From assembly GCA_947579665.1 (NCBI GenBank), contig OX388345.1:72593454-72657453 (forward strand): a stretch of 64,000 bases of DNA, given 5' to 3'. Origin of the DNA: Sympetrum striolatum (lineage: Eukaryota > Arthropoda > Insecta > Odonata > Libellulidae). A program made the position numbers and the translations under genes. The stretch's first letter is position 1. The number at the start of each line of letters is the position of its first letter. Positions 35,047 through 48,059 of the stretch are shown piece by piece. Under the pieces are notes generated by a model. The model did not search any database and was not told the DNA's origin. It saw only the letters and a list, made by a program, of their open reading frames with translations.

Positions 35047-37540
35047 ACCAATCGAAAAAATATGGATACATTAACTTCATCGACACATGTATTTTTCATA
35101 CGAATTCATAGGCACAAATGAAAAGATGAACATTTACAAACCGCAAGAAATTTTAATTTCAAACGATCATGTTTTCGACTCATGGAGTAATCCTGAGGAA
35201 ACTTGTTTTCTGCATCTACGTTAACAAACACCAGGTGTTCGAATTACTACTTTGGAGCTTGTCGAACTAATACCAGCTCGTTAATATCTTACATCATTCT
35301 CGGAAAGAAATGAATTCCTAAAAACCACCCGTATCAGCATACATTTCTCGATTCTCTTATTTTATGCATATCGGATCGTTAGAAACAGTTTTCGGTAGAT
35401 CAGACTTAAATTAACTAGGGCTGTTATAGAATAGCGGCCGAAAGCTTTACCAAAATAAGTATATACGAATCTTAAGTATAGCATAATAGAAATTTATCAG
35501 AGTAATTTTAGATAAGGAAGGAAATAACACAAGAAACAGAGGAAAGAGATAAGATGATATAAATCGATGGCAAAAATAAAGTGCGGTAGATGAAACAGAT
35601 GTAAAATGTATCAATGTATCAGGTTATGATTAGCATATTCCTAATAGAAAATCATTAAACTTATAGCAAATAATATTCTTTTGTAATATCGACGAGTTTG
35701 ATATTCAATCAAGAGGAATTACTACAAAAATAAAGGAAAAATGCAGATTTTTTTCTTTTAAATGCATAATTTTTTAAAGTAAATAGTTATCTTATATATT
35801 TATTATCATTATTTCTTATAATTTTTCTTACGAATGATTGTAAAAATTGTTATTTTATATGCAATAAAGGTGGCTAAATAGCAAGTATCTACGTATCTAT
35901 ACAATAAAATAGTTAATCTAGTTAAATATTAATAAAATAGTTCATAATTATGTTTCCCAGCGAAACGGCTTGCGACATATTAGTCATGTCCTCGGCATTA
36001 AGACGCAGGCCAACTTTAAAGTATATTTTAGAGTAAAAAATACGTCTTGGGCCGGGAAATAAGGTAATCAAAAAAACCATTACTGAGGCTTATAGTACAA
36101 ATTTATAAGAGTAATCCCCGAGAAGGAAGAACACACCTCAAGAAACAAAGGTAAAAGATATGAAATCGATGGCAGGGAAAGAGTACGGCAGATAAAAGAG
36201 ATGTCGAAATGAGAAGAGGCCGAAACAAACCCCAGTCATCCCGGCGAATTGGGCGATGGGTTTTTTTTGGCAATCTCGCGATGATGTCGGCGAAGGGACC
36301 ACGCCCCTTCGACGCAGAAGGTGACGATGCCCGAGGGGGTAGGACGGAAGGAAAATGGTCCCGAGGGCGGGAGATGAACCGAGAAACTGCTAACTCCATC
36401 TACATAAACAAAGCTTAAGATGCCCAACTTCCCAAATGCATAATCGATACCTCCTTAATGAAACTCCAGAGTCCCTTCATTTCCCAGTTGCCTCTTTGAA
36501 GTCGCAAAGGGGAGCTACTTTGAGAACAAAACATCGACTCGATTCTGAGAGCGGTATGGCAGGGAGGATCTCCGGTTCCTAAGAATCTGCAATGCGAAAC
36601 GTCGCCCAAAGAGAAAATGAAATAGTTACCGTTGGACTTAATCAAAACACGTGCTAAATGAAGGTACTGGCCTTTGACTAAGACATCTGAAATAACAATT
36701 ACTACCAGAATGACACGTCAATATAAATATAAACTATACACAAATTTATTCAATGAATTTATACTCCATCGAAGTCTATTGCAGAGCCCAATATTTTATT
36801 TCATACGATTAATTTTTCGAGAAATCTAGAAAAATAAGGGTCCTCAACTGGAAGGATTTTTGCTCTGAATAGCTTTAAAAGTAAATCCTTTTAGTGCGAT
36901 GAATTTTAATAAATTTAAGTAATAGACATAATTTTTATGTATGTACTATTCGTACCGTACAAATTATAAGTAAATGGAGAGAAAAAGAGGAGTTATTACA
37001 ATCATATCAAAAGAGAGAAAATATTTTTACAAGTTAGTATTTTTTTCTATATTGATCTTAGAAGTAAATTGTGAAACAACCTCAAAAATTCAACCTTTTT
37101 TCTAATTGTAAGCCAGAAATATTGTTATTACAAGTGAAATATTCTGTTAACTTAGTAGAAACTATCGATAAATAGCAGAAGAATATTGTTCGATAAGTAT
37201 GGTATTTCCGTAAAATATCAGAATTCCGTAAAATATCAGAATCAAATATTAAACTTATACAGTGAAAAGGGGAGGAAAAAATTTTGCTCTCATAAAAACG
37301 CGCCATTAATATGGAAATCTGGAGGAGAAAAAATCCATAAAAAAGAAGCTTAATTACTAAGATAAGAGAGGCGTTATTAATATTTCAATTTTCCCGTCGA
37401 GTTTGAACAGATAATATCGGCGTTGGATTCCACTACACCGGTTATACAGCATGTAGCACGAACTGAACTTTCATAATCCCAGCAAATCTCTTCCCCGTTT
37501 ACCTTGGTTATATGGAATTTTGCACGATACACTTTCACTT
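35047..37540. other. AT-rich stretch holding a diverged duplication
   Basis: This stretch contains the two copies listed at 35490-35608 and 36098-36211. It also holds a GC-rich patch at 36.2-36.4 kb whose overlapping frames on both strands show no domain. Otherwise nothing is supported. Confidence 0.45.
35490..36211 (+). repeat. Diverged direct duplication, about 115 bp, 608 bp apart
   Basis: Copy one (35490-35608) and copy two (36098-36211) share AAATTTAT.AGAGTAAT, then A.AAGAAACA.AGG, ATCGATGGCA and AGTRCGG.AGAT.AAA..GATG in the same order. They differ by many substitutions and small gaps. Both lie in AT-rich non-coding DNA. They may be two old copies of one retroposon rather than a local duplication. 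Confidence 0.6.
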
Positions 37541-37542
37541 AC

Positions 37543-37643
37543 CGATCATTTCAATCTCCTCGCTCGTGAGCCGAGTCTCATACAGCATGTCCTTAAATGC
37601 AGCAAACTGCTTTTCCTCACGCTTTCGGAGTAATTTATCCGCT
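37543..37643 (-). CDS. Internal coding exon, charged helical segment
   Basis: A consensus donor (GATCG then GTAAGTGAA) ends 33 open codons reading ADKLLRKREEKQFAAFKDML and on through YETRLTSEEIEMI. The best acceptor is ACGCGTAG, ending at 37644, with a weak pyrimidine tract. The exon then enters with one base and leaves with one. An in-frame TAA just above the acceptor limits it on that side. The peptide is rich in Lys/Arg/Glu with heptad-like hydrophobics, so a coiled-coil or helical linker is likely. It is phase-compatible with a preceding exon ending in two overhanging bases, such as 48060-48218, but not with 41500-41590. No family is recognised. Confidence 0.5.
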
Positions 37644-38451
37644 CTACGCGTATTAAATTACTTTCTAGCTTAATTAAACACTCTGAAATGCTACGCATCG
37701 AGAAAACCCGCATTCGAAAGCATAAAATAATAAGAATTGAAAGATCATAATTAGTTAGAGAAATTGATAAGAAGCGGCAACACGAATAAAGGCTATTTTC
37801 CTAATTACTTTGTTTAATAATTAAATGGCATAGTATTAGTCATAAAGGTATATTGTTATAACGACTCGGAGAATTTCAAGTACAAGTCAATATATAATTA
37901 ATGTAAGTTAAGAGGATTCTAAAACGCATCACATAGTAGCTGCACTACCCAAGAGTGAAAGTAACCAAAATTTGAAAAAAAACATAGTACGCAATATATT
38001 GTTGAATAAACAAAAAATTGCGATCCACGAAGTCCAACGTTCTCGTTATTTCGAACCATAATATATTCAGATTATTAAACTGTGATTATTCAGGAAAATA
38101 TGAAAAGAAGGAACGGTTTTCTGGAAAAAATAAAATACTGTAACAACTTAGATCGCGGTAAAAAATCAGCTGCACATTAGTAGAAAAATATAGATATATT
38201 GTAAAATTTACAGTATGAATATGTACACATAAACTTATTTTGATGAATCAAACATATTGGAGCATGAACAATAAATGCGGTTTAAAAACTTAATTTCGTG
38301 ATTGCATAAGAATTAAAAAAAAATCTCTTCGATACAATGGAAGTTACATAATAAAAATACCAATTAAAAGTTGAACACTTTTGTTTTAAATATTGGCATT
38401 TAGGATAAACGGTACTTTGGACATCATGTTTTGATTACTGCTCGATTTTAG

Positions 38452-38749
38452 AAGTCTTCGAAGCGCTAGGAAAGAGAGACATCTCCACACCTATCGACGG
38501 CACTTCACAACGCTTCGAACGACTCGAGTGCTGCCTCCTGCGGCACCTCGCGGCGAACTTCTCAACTACGAGATCCACTGATCTACGGTACTTGATACGT
38601 AAACACTTCGCGGATCTAAAAAGCAATGATTTTCCAACTCGGTTAAATCCGAAACGAAGAAGAGAAGACCTGGCAAGATTTATGAATTCATTAACCTCGG
38701 GAGATGACCCGAAGAGCAAGATATACCAAAATTTATCATCTCTCGGATG
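38452..38749 (+). CDS. Candidate internal exon 1 of a plus-strand gene
   Basis: The acceptor CTCGATTTTAG (to 38451) and donor GTGAGGATG (from 38750) bound 98 open codons, entering after two bases and leaving with two (TG). The protein reads VFEALGKRDISTPIDG... then DLRYLIRKHFADLKSND, PKRRREDLARFMNSLTSGDD and IYQNLSSLG. It looks like a soluble, mixed-charge protein with amphipathic helices. The opposite strand is also open over this stretch (to 38880), but without ATG at its start or splice sites. Joining to 39712 keeps frame and gives a Cys codon (TG+C). Without splicing, the frame ends at TGA 38751. The family is unknown. Confidence 0.4.
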
Positions 38750-39711
38750 GTGAGGATGGGTCGATGAAATATAGCTATAATCGGAATGGGTTTTTGCGAT
38801 ATTGACTCCGAAAATAACCTCATCAATAACAGATCCGGATGGCATTGATTCCGAAAAAATCTTCACGATAGAATTCTTTTGCAAGCGTAAACGAGAATTA
38901 TTTCAAGCTCTCCTATTTTCGAATGAGTAATAATATAATTAAAATAATAATATAAATGAAAGCTTTGAGAAAATTAAAACATTTAATTTAGAATTCGAAA
39001 AAGATTAAGAAAATAAAAATAGAACTAGAAACAGTAGCATGTTAGATCTAGGAGAATAGGATGGCACTATACACGTGGGTGTAATAAGTTCAGGAGTATC
39101 TACGAAAATGTGGGATCAAGGAAGAAGGAAGATATAGCAAACAGATTCAGAAATAATTCATTAATAAAAAATATTCTGAAATAAGACTGCACGAGTGAAG
39201 CATATGCCCGAAGATAAACAAAGAGGAACCAGAAGGGTACTATCAAAAAAGAACGAGCTATAGTGAACCAGATAATGAAATTGGCGAAAGAGAAAGGAAT
39301 AGAACCTGATAAAATAATGACCGTTGTGTATTCGAAGGCTAAAAATAACAGAAACTATAGCCGAAACGAAAAAAAAATAAGAAAACGAAAAATAAATAAC
39401 ATTTATTCGAGCAAGATAATGACTTATAAGACTTTTCAAACATAGAACCCTTCGTCATAAAATTTTAAAGAAATAAGTATATTGCTTGAAAAAAGTATGC
39501 AGAAGATAACTATTTAGTCGATTTAAAAACTAAATTTTTCACTTAGATAAAAAAATAATACCCAAATAGAAAACATCCTCAAGAAGAGGGGTATGAAATA
39601 CCAGCGAAACCAAAGGATAGCTATGTTAATTTAAGTATAAAGCACTTCAAGACAGATCTGAAAGGCAAACAAAGAAAAACTAGTTTTTACATATTTTATA
39701 CGTATCTTTAG

Positions 39712-39904
39712 CGACTACAATGGCATTGATAAGGTGCGATGGAAGAGCAATTATTTTATAAAAAAAGTAGAGAAAATTCTCCGAATGGAGTGTAACTTAA
39801 TAATTGATCACATTAGAGCAAGATATGAACCGTTCTCAGAGAAGTGCAGCGCTGTAATTACTTTAATTGAAAATGCTAACATGGTGAACGTTTTTTTGGA
39901 GTGC
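39712..39904 (+). CDS. Candidate internal exon 2 of a plus-strand gene
   Basis: The acceptor TATACGTATCTTTAG (to 39711) is followed by one base and 64 open codons (DYNGIDKVRWKSNYFIKKVE... to ...NANMVNVFLEC), then a donor GTGAAA. The start phase fits the end of 38452-38749 exactly. The following intron would be only 43 nt (39905-39947), very short even for insects, although it contains an in-frame stop and ends in an excellent acceptor. The peptide is helical with alternating hydrophobic residues. No domain is recognised. Confidence 0.4.
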
Positions 39905-39947
39905 GTGAAAATTAATTGATACCGTTTTATCCTTTTGTTTTGCACAG

Positions 39948-40063
39948 GAAAAAACGTTATCCTTTGATTCATGCTTCGCAGCTATGACTAAGAACGAACC
40001 GACTGATTATGAACAAAACCGCAAGGATGTGACATTTGAAAAGGAGAACGACCGATACAATCG
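39948..40063 (+). CDS. Candidate exon 3 of a plus-strand gene
   Basis: A strong pyrimidine tract and acceptor (TTTTGTTTTGCACAG, to 39947) precede 38 open codons in phase 0, reading EKTLSFDSCFAAMTKNEPTD and then YEQNRKDVTFEKENDRYN. The end is either a donor (CG then GTGAGA) leaving two bases, or a direct CGG TGA stop at 40065-40067, which would make it the terminal exon. The phase matches the preceding candidate. If the exon is spliced on, a frame-compatible terminal piece exists at 43323-43398, which is speculative. The gene lies between minus-strand exons at 37.6 and 41.5 kb and so may be nested in an intron on the opposite strand. Confidence 0.4.
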
Positions 40064-40796
40064 GTGAGAAGTATTCTCTCAGACCCTTCTAAATAAACGT
40101 CACGAACATCAATGGATTAAGATACGTAATAATGAAGAGCTTAGTAACACGGATGATACCTGTAAACACGATGTAAAATTTCGATACGATATCTCTCTAA
40201 AGGAACTATCACCATATTCTAAAATGACGATACGTAACATATGAAGGAACCTTAAGTGAAGGAACACCTTGAATGCGCTGATAGATTTCTATTTTTTAAA
40301 ATTACTGCGATGCAAACAAACCTAATGCGAAACTTAACTTTATAATTATAACAATTAAATAATTTACAACAACATAATTCAAACATAAAGTAACAACACG
40401 CTTATTAAATAGTAATGCTAATAAAAATTTGGAGAGATTAGTTTTCGATAAGATTTCTTTACCAAGAAACGTACTATCATCGAGTTATGAATTAAAGAGA
40501 ATTAATGAATATAAGAAACATACTTTTTCTCAAGAACAATTCTATTGCACTTCTTTCAAGCATTTTCACACTAGCCTCACTCTTTCGCAACCGTGCCGTT
40601 GTTGAAATTTTTCTGCCCTGATTTTTTAATATATATAAATCGACTCTAATACTATTAATATTCGTGTCTGTAACAGTTGAGTTCCGTTAAATTAGTTGCA
40701 ATAGCAGTTCGTTATTTAATTTATCTCAATAGTGACATCTGAAAAGCTCACTAATTATCACACAGTACTATATACCAATATTACTAAATCAAACTA

Positions 40797-41072
40797 CATT
40801 TTCAACCTTTCATTGCCGTGTACGATGAAGGATCTACATTTAAAGTTTGATTAATAACGTTCATAAAAATAATGCTCCTGCCACTACATGTCCATGAATG
40901 GAATAGCTATATATTATCAACAGATTCATTAATATCAGTCGTAAATTTCATTTTTAGCTTCTGATTGTCGAGTACGACGGTAGGTTTACTTTTTTATTTT
41001 GATTTAGAACCATTCATGAACAAATTAGTGACCCTGCCATCATATCTTGATGAATGGAATCGTAATAAATTC
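40797..41072 (+). repeat. Diverged tandem duplication, about 120-bp units
   Basis: The unit at 40797-40917 and the unit at 40949-41072 align end to end (CATTTT, then GAGTACGA.G or GTGTACGATG, then CTGCCA..A...T, TGAATGGAAT and TAATAAA-like ends) with many differences. It is an old local duplication with no coding frame. Confidence 0.55.
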
Positions 41073-41499
41073 TCCCGATCATGCCCGTCTCGTTTCACAA
41101 TGTAGCAATATATAATATCGAATCCATCATAAATTACAATAAGCTATAAATTATCGCGCAGGAAACCAGCGTGACTTGAGGCTGAAAACCGCAAAAGATC
41201 GCTGACAAAAGCACAAACCAAGTACGGGAAAGGACAAAGAGCTCCAATTTAAAAGAAAGCCTGAAAAAAATGACACTCTAAAGAACTAACACTCTAGGAC
41301 GTCGAAAAAATTAAAAAACCGAAAGGCGACAAAAACTCGCAAAACGCTAGCGACGTCTTGACACCTACAATATACTCAGGCAGATAATACCGGCGGGGGA
41401 TACGAAAAAAAGAGCGGGAAAGTCAAAAAGTTCCTCGGCTGCGAGTCTCGTGGAAATTCGCAGACGACAGGCGGTGGGCGAAAGGCAAGTGGCACTCAC

Positions 41500-41590
41500 C
41501 GGAGACGGAGTTTTCACTCCTTTGACGTTGTTCTCGTGGTCTCCCAGGGCGTCTCGCACCGGAGTCGCGTTCGAGTGCACGCTTGCTCCC
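41500..41590 (-). CDS. Internal coding exon of a minus-strand gene
   Basis: The acceptor TTAATTTCTCTTTCCAG and donor GTGAGTGCC are both near consensus. Between them one base plus 30 open codons read GASVHSNATPVRDALGDHEN and NVKGVKTPSP. Codons are GC-rich at third positions, in contrast with the AT-rich flanks. The incoming phase completes AG from 48060-48218 to give Arg. The exit is phase 0. The peptide is polar, Ser/Pro/Asn-containing and probably disordered. No family is assigned, and the next downstream exon was not found. Confidence 0.7.
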
Positions 41591-41599
41591 CTGGAAAGA

Positions 41600-44500
41600 G
41601 AAATTAAGAGTTCAATTTCGATGTTTTGGAAAAGCAGTTGTCGCTGCCGCTGACAATTTGCAAGTGGGGAATTGCCTGGTGATGTACAGCGATATAGAAA
41701 GCTTATGGCCATTTTCAAGTCTAGGAAAGTAAATCTACGAGAAATGCTAGTGACAAGGGGTTTGGGAGGCTGTGTGCATTTGTTGGTGACAATAAATCCC
41801 AATTTATGTTTGAAAGTGAGTCACACAGATCTTTTGTACAGCCCATATGCTTTTCAATTTCACTGTAAGGTGGGGACTTGTCCCCAGGGTCGCTTTGGTA
41901 GCCCTGAAGATCTACTAGGAATAAAGCAAGTAAAACAATATTCATATACGTTGATTTGTATGGAGTAACTTAGCTTTAACATGAAAACGTACAATTGAGG
42001 GAATAAACTGCATCGTAATAAAGTATTGAAGTAGCTAGGTAACTCCTGTTTAGTAATGATAATTAGGTTTAGCTTGTAGATAACTGCAATAAAAGGTAAA
42101 AAAAATCACTAAGTAAAATTTATTTTACCTTGCGATGGAGTTATGCATAGTGAGGGCTTCCTAAATAGACCATTGAATTGTAATAAAGCAGTTTCATTGC
42201 TAGGAAATAAATGCATTGTAATAATTATATTATTATAACAGGATTATATATGTTCTACAATAATAATAAGTTAATTACAATACTCTAGGTACGATTACCC
42301 CAAAACAGAAAACAAACATAACTTCACAGAATGTATGCACAATAGCAAGAAATATTACATATACATACTGCGATAGCAGAAGTAGAAAAAAACAACAATA
42401 TATTCTAGTAGTGCAGACGTAGAAAAGCAATAATAGACTATAGTATATAAATACGCGGGTGTATTATCGTCATTAGTGTTGTTTATAGAATCAGTAGAAT
42501 AGATATGTTCGTTAAGTAGTAGAATAGATAAGTTGTATTGTAAAAATGTCGCAACCTAGAATATAAGCCCATCTGTAACATATAAATCAATAAAAATGAT
42601 ACATAGGGTTTGAGTAAAGGGAGAGAAGGAACTCTCAGCGAAAAAGGTCGCGGAAGGGAAATAGAAGGGGGCAATAAGGAGCGAAGTTTGAAATGCCCTC
42701 ACGGAGTGAAGGGTCCCTTTTAATGCATAAAATATGCGAGGTCAAAGCCCGTCTCGACTTTCGCGTTACGGTCTGGAGACATTTATTCGGCCTATTAATG
42801 AGACATGTGCCCCGTAAGATGACATTTTTATTCGACGGCTTTTATTTGCCGCGAATGCCGTAATCCTGTCGAGAAAAACGCAACGTGTTTAAGATTTAGC
42901 AATGCGGGATTTATCCAGAGAAACAAACTGGATCGAAAGGATCTTGTGAACCAAAAGGACATTACATAACTTAATGTTATATAATATTATAAGGATATTA
43001 TTTAACTTATCGTTACATAATTTCCTTATATTTGATTGATTCCAATAACAATTTCTCTATGAAATAAATGCTATCAATTCAAAGAAAAAACGGGATTCTA
43101 TTTTTCATCTCGTAGTGTTAATGCCAAGTCAATTTAACCTTAGTTTTGAAATTTGAACCTTTGATTCGGTTCAACAGAAAGTACTTACAGAAAAAAATCA
43201 AAAAGTAAGCGGTAACATTTCGAATGAGATCCCACCGAAATCCACTTGCAGATTCTCAGCCATAAATTCATTATCTGAATGGAATTCACAGAGTTAAGCG
43301 ATATTCCATTTCTAATTTTCAGCTTTGAGTTTGATAATACACTCGGGATTGCAGCAAAAACGATAAGCCTTCATTTCAATTTCCAAATCCATTCTTAACG
43401 CACTGAATGGTTTTACTCATTATGTAGACACGTGCGTGCAATCATTAAGCTTTTGATAACCGACAATAAACCTTTGCCATGCGCATTGCCTAATGTGTAG
43501 GATAAAATTTCGAGAGACGTGAAGCAGTAAAGTTAGCAGCAGCATAGCGAAGTGACAGAAGTTTTTGAGAAAAACATTTCCAAGAAAAGAATCCTAGAAT
43601 GGGATTTACTTTGACTTGCGCTCAAATGCTACGTATACATTAATTAGGTAAATGGGGGGGGAGATGATGCAGCTAACACTGAAGGCTACCCGTTACCCAC
43701 TAGCGTATCCGGGAGTAATCTTAATGAACTTTTGTACACAAATAAGTAATATCCAGTTAAAGCAAGCTATTGACATACATCGGGAAATAAATTAGAACTA
43801 AAATAGGAAACACATCAGAAAACTGCACGAAATGGAACATGATGATGACTGCGGATGGAGATGGATAATAAAAGTGTCAGGAATTGTCATTTCGTAATTT
43901 AATTAAATAGAACAACCCGACTCAGATGGACAAAATATGAAGCACCTCCAACTTCCGGTCAGTAGACATAAAAGGACGGGTATAAAGATATTTTATCATA
44001 AAAATAAAGATACTTTACTTAAATTTGATGAAGAAAAAATAACTATTTTTAACGATATGGAGATGCCGTGTTGAGAAATCCGCGTAATTAATTATTGACG
44101 ATAATATAGTTTAAATGGTTGTTTTATTTTATTTCACAATAAGAGAGAGAATGATAACAATTACAAATGCATGAGCTATGGACAGAAGTGAGTCCAAAGT
44201 AGACTTACAGATTTAATAACCATGAAGAATTAAAGATAAACTTATTCATTTCCTCCGCTGACTCTTTCCAAATGCAAATCTACTTGACCATTTTAATGTT
44301 TTGTCCTTACTGTTTTATCAGAGCAGAAAATCAGTTACTTATCTCTTTGATAACCTTTGGAAACTTACATTGAATTAGAGTTACGCACTCTTTGCCATTT
44401 ACTTAATTATTTCTCTCTTTGTATCCCTGAATCGTACTCATTTTTTTCTGAATTTCTTACAATACCAGAAATGTGATTCTTACGTACTGTGGCTTCCTTA

Positions 44501-47500
44501 ATTTACTATGTAACAGAGTTAAGAATATAATAATCTTGCCTTAAGGTACCACACGGTATCATTTTATCATTACACCGATTAGGTTCTTCTTTTTGTGATT
44601 TTCTTGAACAAGAAGCTCTTAACTTACGCAACCTTCATCTTTTCTTATCTTCTTCAAAACACTGAAAAAAAAAGAAAACTTAAAGAACAAATTTGCATAG
44701 GCGTGTCCCAAATATTTCCATAATTCTCGAGACGAATTTCCTTCCAAAAAGAGGAAGTCAGGAGAAACCGACGTCAAAATAAAAATGCAAGGAAATTAGA
44801 AGTAAGATCCAATTAAAACGAGACAAGATCGCAATAAAGCCTGGGCTAAACAAAGGATGCGATACTACCGCAGCTGATTGTTTATTTTACGGTACTGAGA
44901 AACGAATAAATTAGGGAAAATTCCAAAATTCTCCGAATACTGCCAAAAAATGAAGCACTCCCAGTTCTCAAAAGATGTAAATACATTCCTGGGAATATAG
45001 GGAACCGTTTTCCGGATGTTATAGAAATTAATTATCCACGAATAGGAGAAATCCTGACTTTGAATAATTCAGAACCCGAGTTAGGAGTGGCATGTTTCCT
45101 TGCGAATGGAATTACAATGTTAATTTAACCGTTATTACTTCACTCATAATATATGATCTCGCAGTTTATTCTCTACCGAATGTGAACAACACCGATCACT
45201 GACCATGTCACATATTAATGTTAAATTGGAATACGTTTGACATTGACGCAAATAACAACAGAAAATGTGAAAAATTTAATGATCGAAGGAAAAAACTTGA
45301 GAGTGAAAAAAAAACAAAATATTTTATAGCCCTCACGCAAGGTAGAGGAAGAGTTCAACTCAGTGGAAATAATTTCGGCTGAGGTAGGGTACAACTAATT
45401 TGCTTTCTTATGTGCACGATCTAATTAATACAAAATTGATAATTTGCCCGATATCAATAAATTCCACAAGAAATAAGAAATGCCAGTGAATATAAGCATT
45501 CCTTTCACTTTTAGACTTTTTTCCTTTTTGCGATAAAGCAAGACATACCTAGATGGAAATTCCATGGAGATCTTATTTTTAACTTAAAATATTTTTCGAT
45601 AAGAAATTAAGAAACATTTCATCAAATATAGTCGCTCTTCAGAGGTGATGCTCCTGATGGAACTTTTGACGAGTTTTAACGATGAAAAATATCTTTTACG
45701 TGTGCCTCTTGGGGAGGGGATAACTCTTAAAACCCCCTGACTCACTGATTTTAAAAATTTGATTGAACCTACGCATTGAGCATGACATTACTATTCTCTC
45801 ATATTGAATGCCTCTAAAGTACTATTTTATGAATTCGAGCTCTTTATTTATTATTTAAACATCATCAACGACGATAATGAGAACAATGAACATCGAAGAG
45901 AATTAATTACCTCAGGAACATTTTCCGTAATTTTCGATAGCGCGGAGAGCTAGCGGAAATCATAACTTTACCATCATGAAAAAATTCAAATACCATCCTG
46001 TAAACTTTTCTCACCGAGATAATTACAATAGCAACTGCTAATATGAACATTACTTTTAAATATATGGCACCAAATTTAACCCTTTTTTATCATCTTGAAC
46101 GATCGCCTGTGAATAAATCAAGCGCAATTTATAGCCGCGCAAGAATGACATAAAATGTGAACAAAAAGAATAAAAGAATAGGGACGGAAAAATGATAAAA
46201 TAAATTCAGCGTGGGATAGCAAAGCACGGGAAGGAGACACGGGAAAATCGGAATTCCAGAGAAAGAACCTTAGAGACGTAAATCTGAAAGGTAAAGGAAG
46301 CCAATACTCACGGAGGAAAGGAGAAGAAAACACAGGAGGCAAGACAATCAGTGATAGTATAGCATTGAGGGAATAGTATTATAGTACCGCATAGTTGAGA
46401 GCCTGTGCAGAAATTTTCGCGCATCCTCTCTTTGGAGGGGTATACCCTTACTCACGTGAACTCCTTACCCTGAGTACTCCACTAAACGACCTTCACTTCC
46501 TCGTGGTTGCCAGCTATCGCTAATCGTTCCCGTGTTTTTCATCTAAATATGTCATGCGTACACCGTGAATTGAGAGAATTTGTCAACACTGCTGTGCATA
46601 GTAGAGACTCACTGCATGAGAATGGGGGATACCAAAGGTGGGGTAGGTTGTCGATGCTTCGTCCACCAAAAAAGGCTTTTAACTACGCGGTATTATTATA
46701 ATCAAGTACGAGCCAAGACGAGCAGTTGCCAATTAAATTCTGTTTGAATCGATTTCAGAGAAGAAAATGAAAGGCGGTGAGAAGAAAAGAAGAGATAAGG
46801 GAATAGGAAATGGATGTTTCGAGGTAGCGGAGGAATAAATTTCGAGAAGAACTCGTGAAAAGGACTCTTTGGAAAGAAATGGCACTTCTCTAACCGTATC
46901 CCCAATAAAGGCGGAGGTAAAAATGGTTTTACTTGTGAGAGGAAAATCTTTTAAAGGAAGTTTCCTCAGCGGGTCAAGTGCTTGGGAGTTACAGAACATT
47001 CGAAATGAAGTCAGAAGATTCAGCTTTAAGAGCAACTGTCCCTTTGATAGCCGAAAACAGCAGAGCCCGTTTCTTAGCACGCACAGCTTTAATGCGTGTC
47101 ATCGGATACACAGTTCCTTAACGCATGCCTTTAAAAGATTAAACAAGAGAATAAATTCACTTCAAATGTTATAAGAGTTTGAAAAGACCCTAAAAGTCGA
47201 GAGAAATTCACCCATTGCAGCCCTGACAGATTTATACAATAAAATATATATCATATTAAACTTTAAAATACTCTATAGACATGAATAGTTTACGCTATTC
47301 GAAGTTAGCTTGGTGTTGTTTTTAACGTTGACGCTCACAATCGTAGCTCTTCAGCTATCGAATTAAACTTTCGCAAATGAATTTCGTACTAACATCCATC
47401 TCAAATTTCAAAATAAAAAATAACGAAACTTTCAAATTGACCATAATAATGAAAAATAAATATTATAACTTACAACAAAATTTTATCATTTCAAATTAAA

Positions 47501-48059
47501 TAAACTGTACATAAATTAATTGATAATAACATGAAATAATCCAATGAGAGGATGACATATTAATGGGTCATTAGAAACTAAATTGACCAATTATCTATAA
47601 TGAAAACCACCAAGACTGCGCGAATGGTTTATTAATTAAAATCAAGTTTTCAATATTTTCTGAAATAAAGTCGCACCTTTCTGTTTCACGCTGAGTTAAT
47701 TATTAGCGTTTCGAAAAAATATTTACAAGCATACTTCAAAAATAGGTACCCACGAGCAATTTAGACTTGTATTCTAGCAAGAAAAACCACAATAAAGGAT
47801 CGAAGCATTTGAAAATTTCCCAAAATTTATGACCAGCAATTTCTTACGATGATATGGAGTTGTTTTCCCTTCCTAATTATCAAGTCACCTCAACCTCGCA
47901 GAAGATTTATAACGACGGGGGAATTGTGCGCCAGGAACGAGCTTCTCGGAACCCTATGCAGAGAGAGAATGACCGCAGTTCCGTTCTCAAGATAGCCCGC
48001 TAAAAATGAGCAGATATAAAGGGAGGAAAGTTGACAGATTTCTGCAGTGCGCTTCTTAC
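41600..48059. other. AT-rich intron of the minus-strand gene
   Basis: This is the 6.5-kb intron implied by the phase-matched exons on either side. It holds a possible TATA/initiator pair at 42444-42474. It also holds a 34-nt splice-bounded piece at 44628-44661 (minus, acceptor with a long T tract, donor GTAAGTTAA) whose phase would not fit between the two flanking exons, and a frame-compatible plus-strand piece at 43323-43398. None of these is convincing. Confidence 0.5.
42444..42474 (+). promoter_or_regulatory. Possible core promoter: TATATAAATA and initiator
   Basis: TATATAAATA at 42444-42453 is followed 28 bp later (TATA start to initiator A) by TCATTAG, close to the arthropod initiator TCAKTY. 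The spacing is canonical. No open frame of note follows, so it may serve a non-coding or mobile-element transcript, or be chance. Confidence 0.25.

Noticed and set aside
38435..38884. 149-codon minus-strand open frame
   Set aside because: It starts with TTG rather than ATG and has no splice sites. The plus-strand reading of the same DNA has an acceptor, a donor and phase agreement with later segments.
44628..44661. 34-nt minus-strand piece with an excellent T-rich acceptor
   Set aside because: It cannot be placed in phase between the exons at 48060-48218 and 41500-41590. The AT-rich codons suggest chance.
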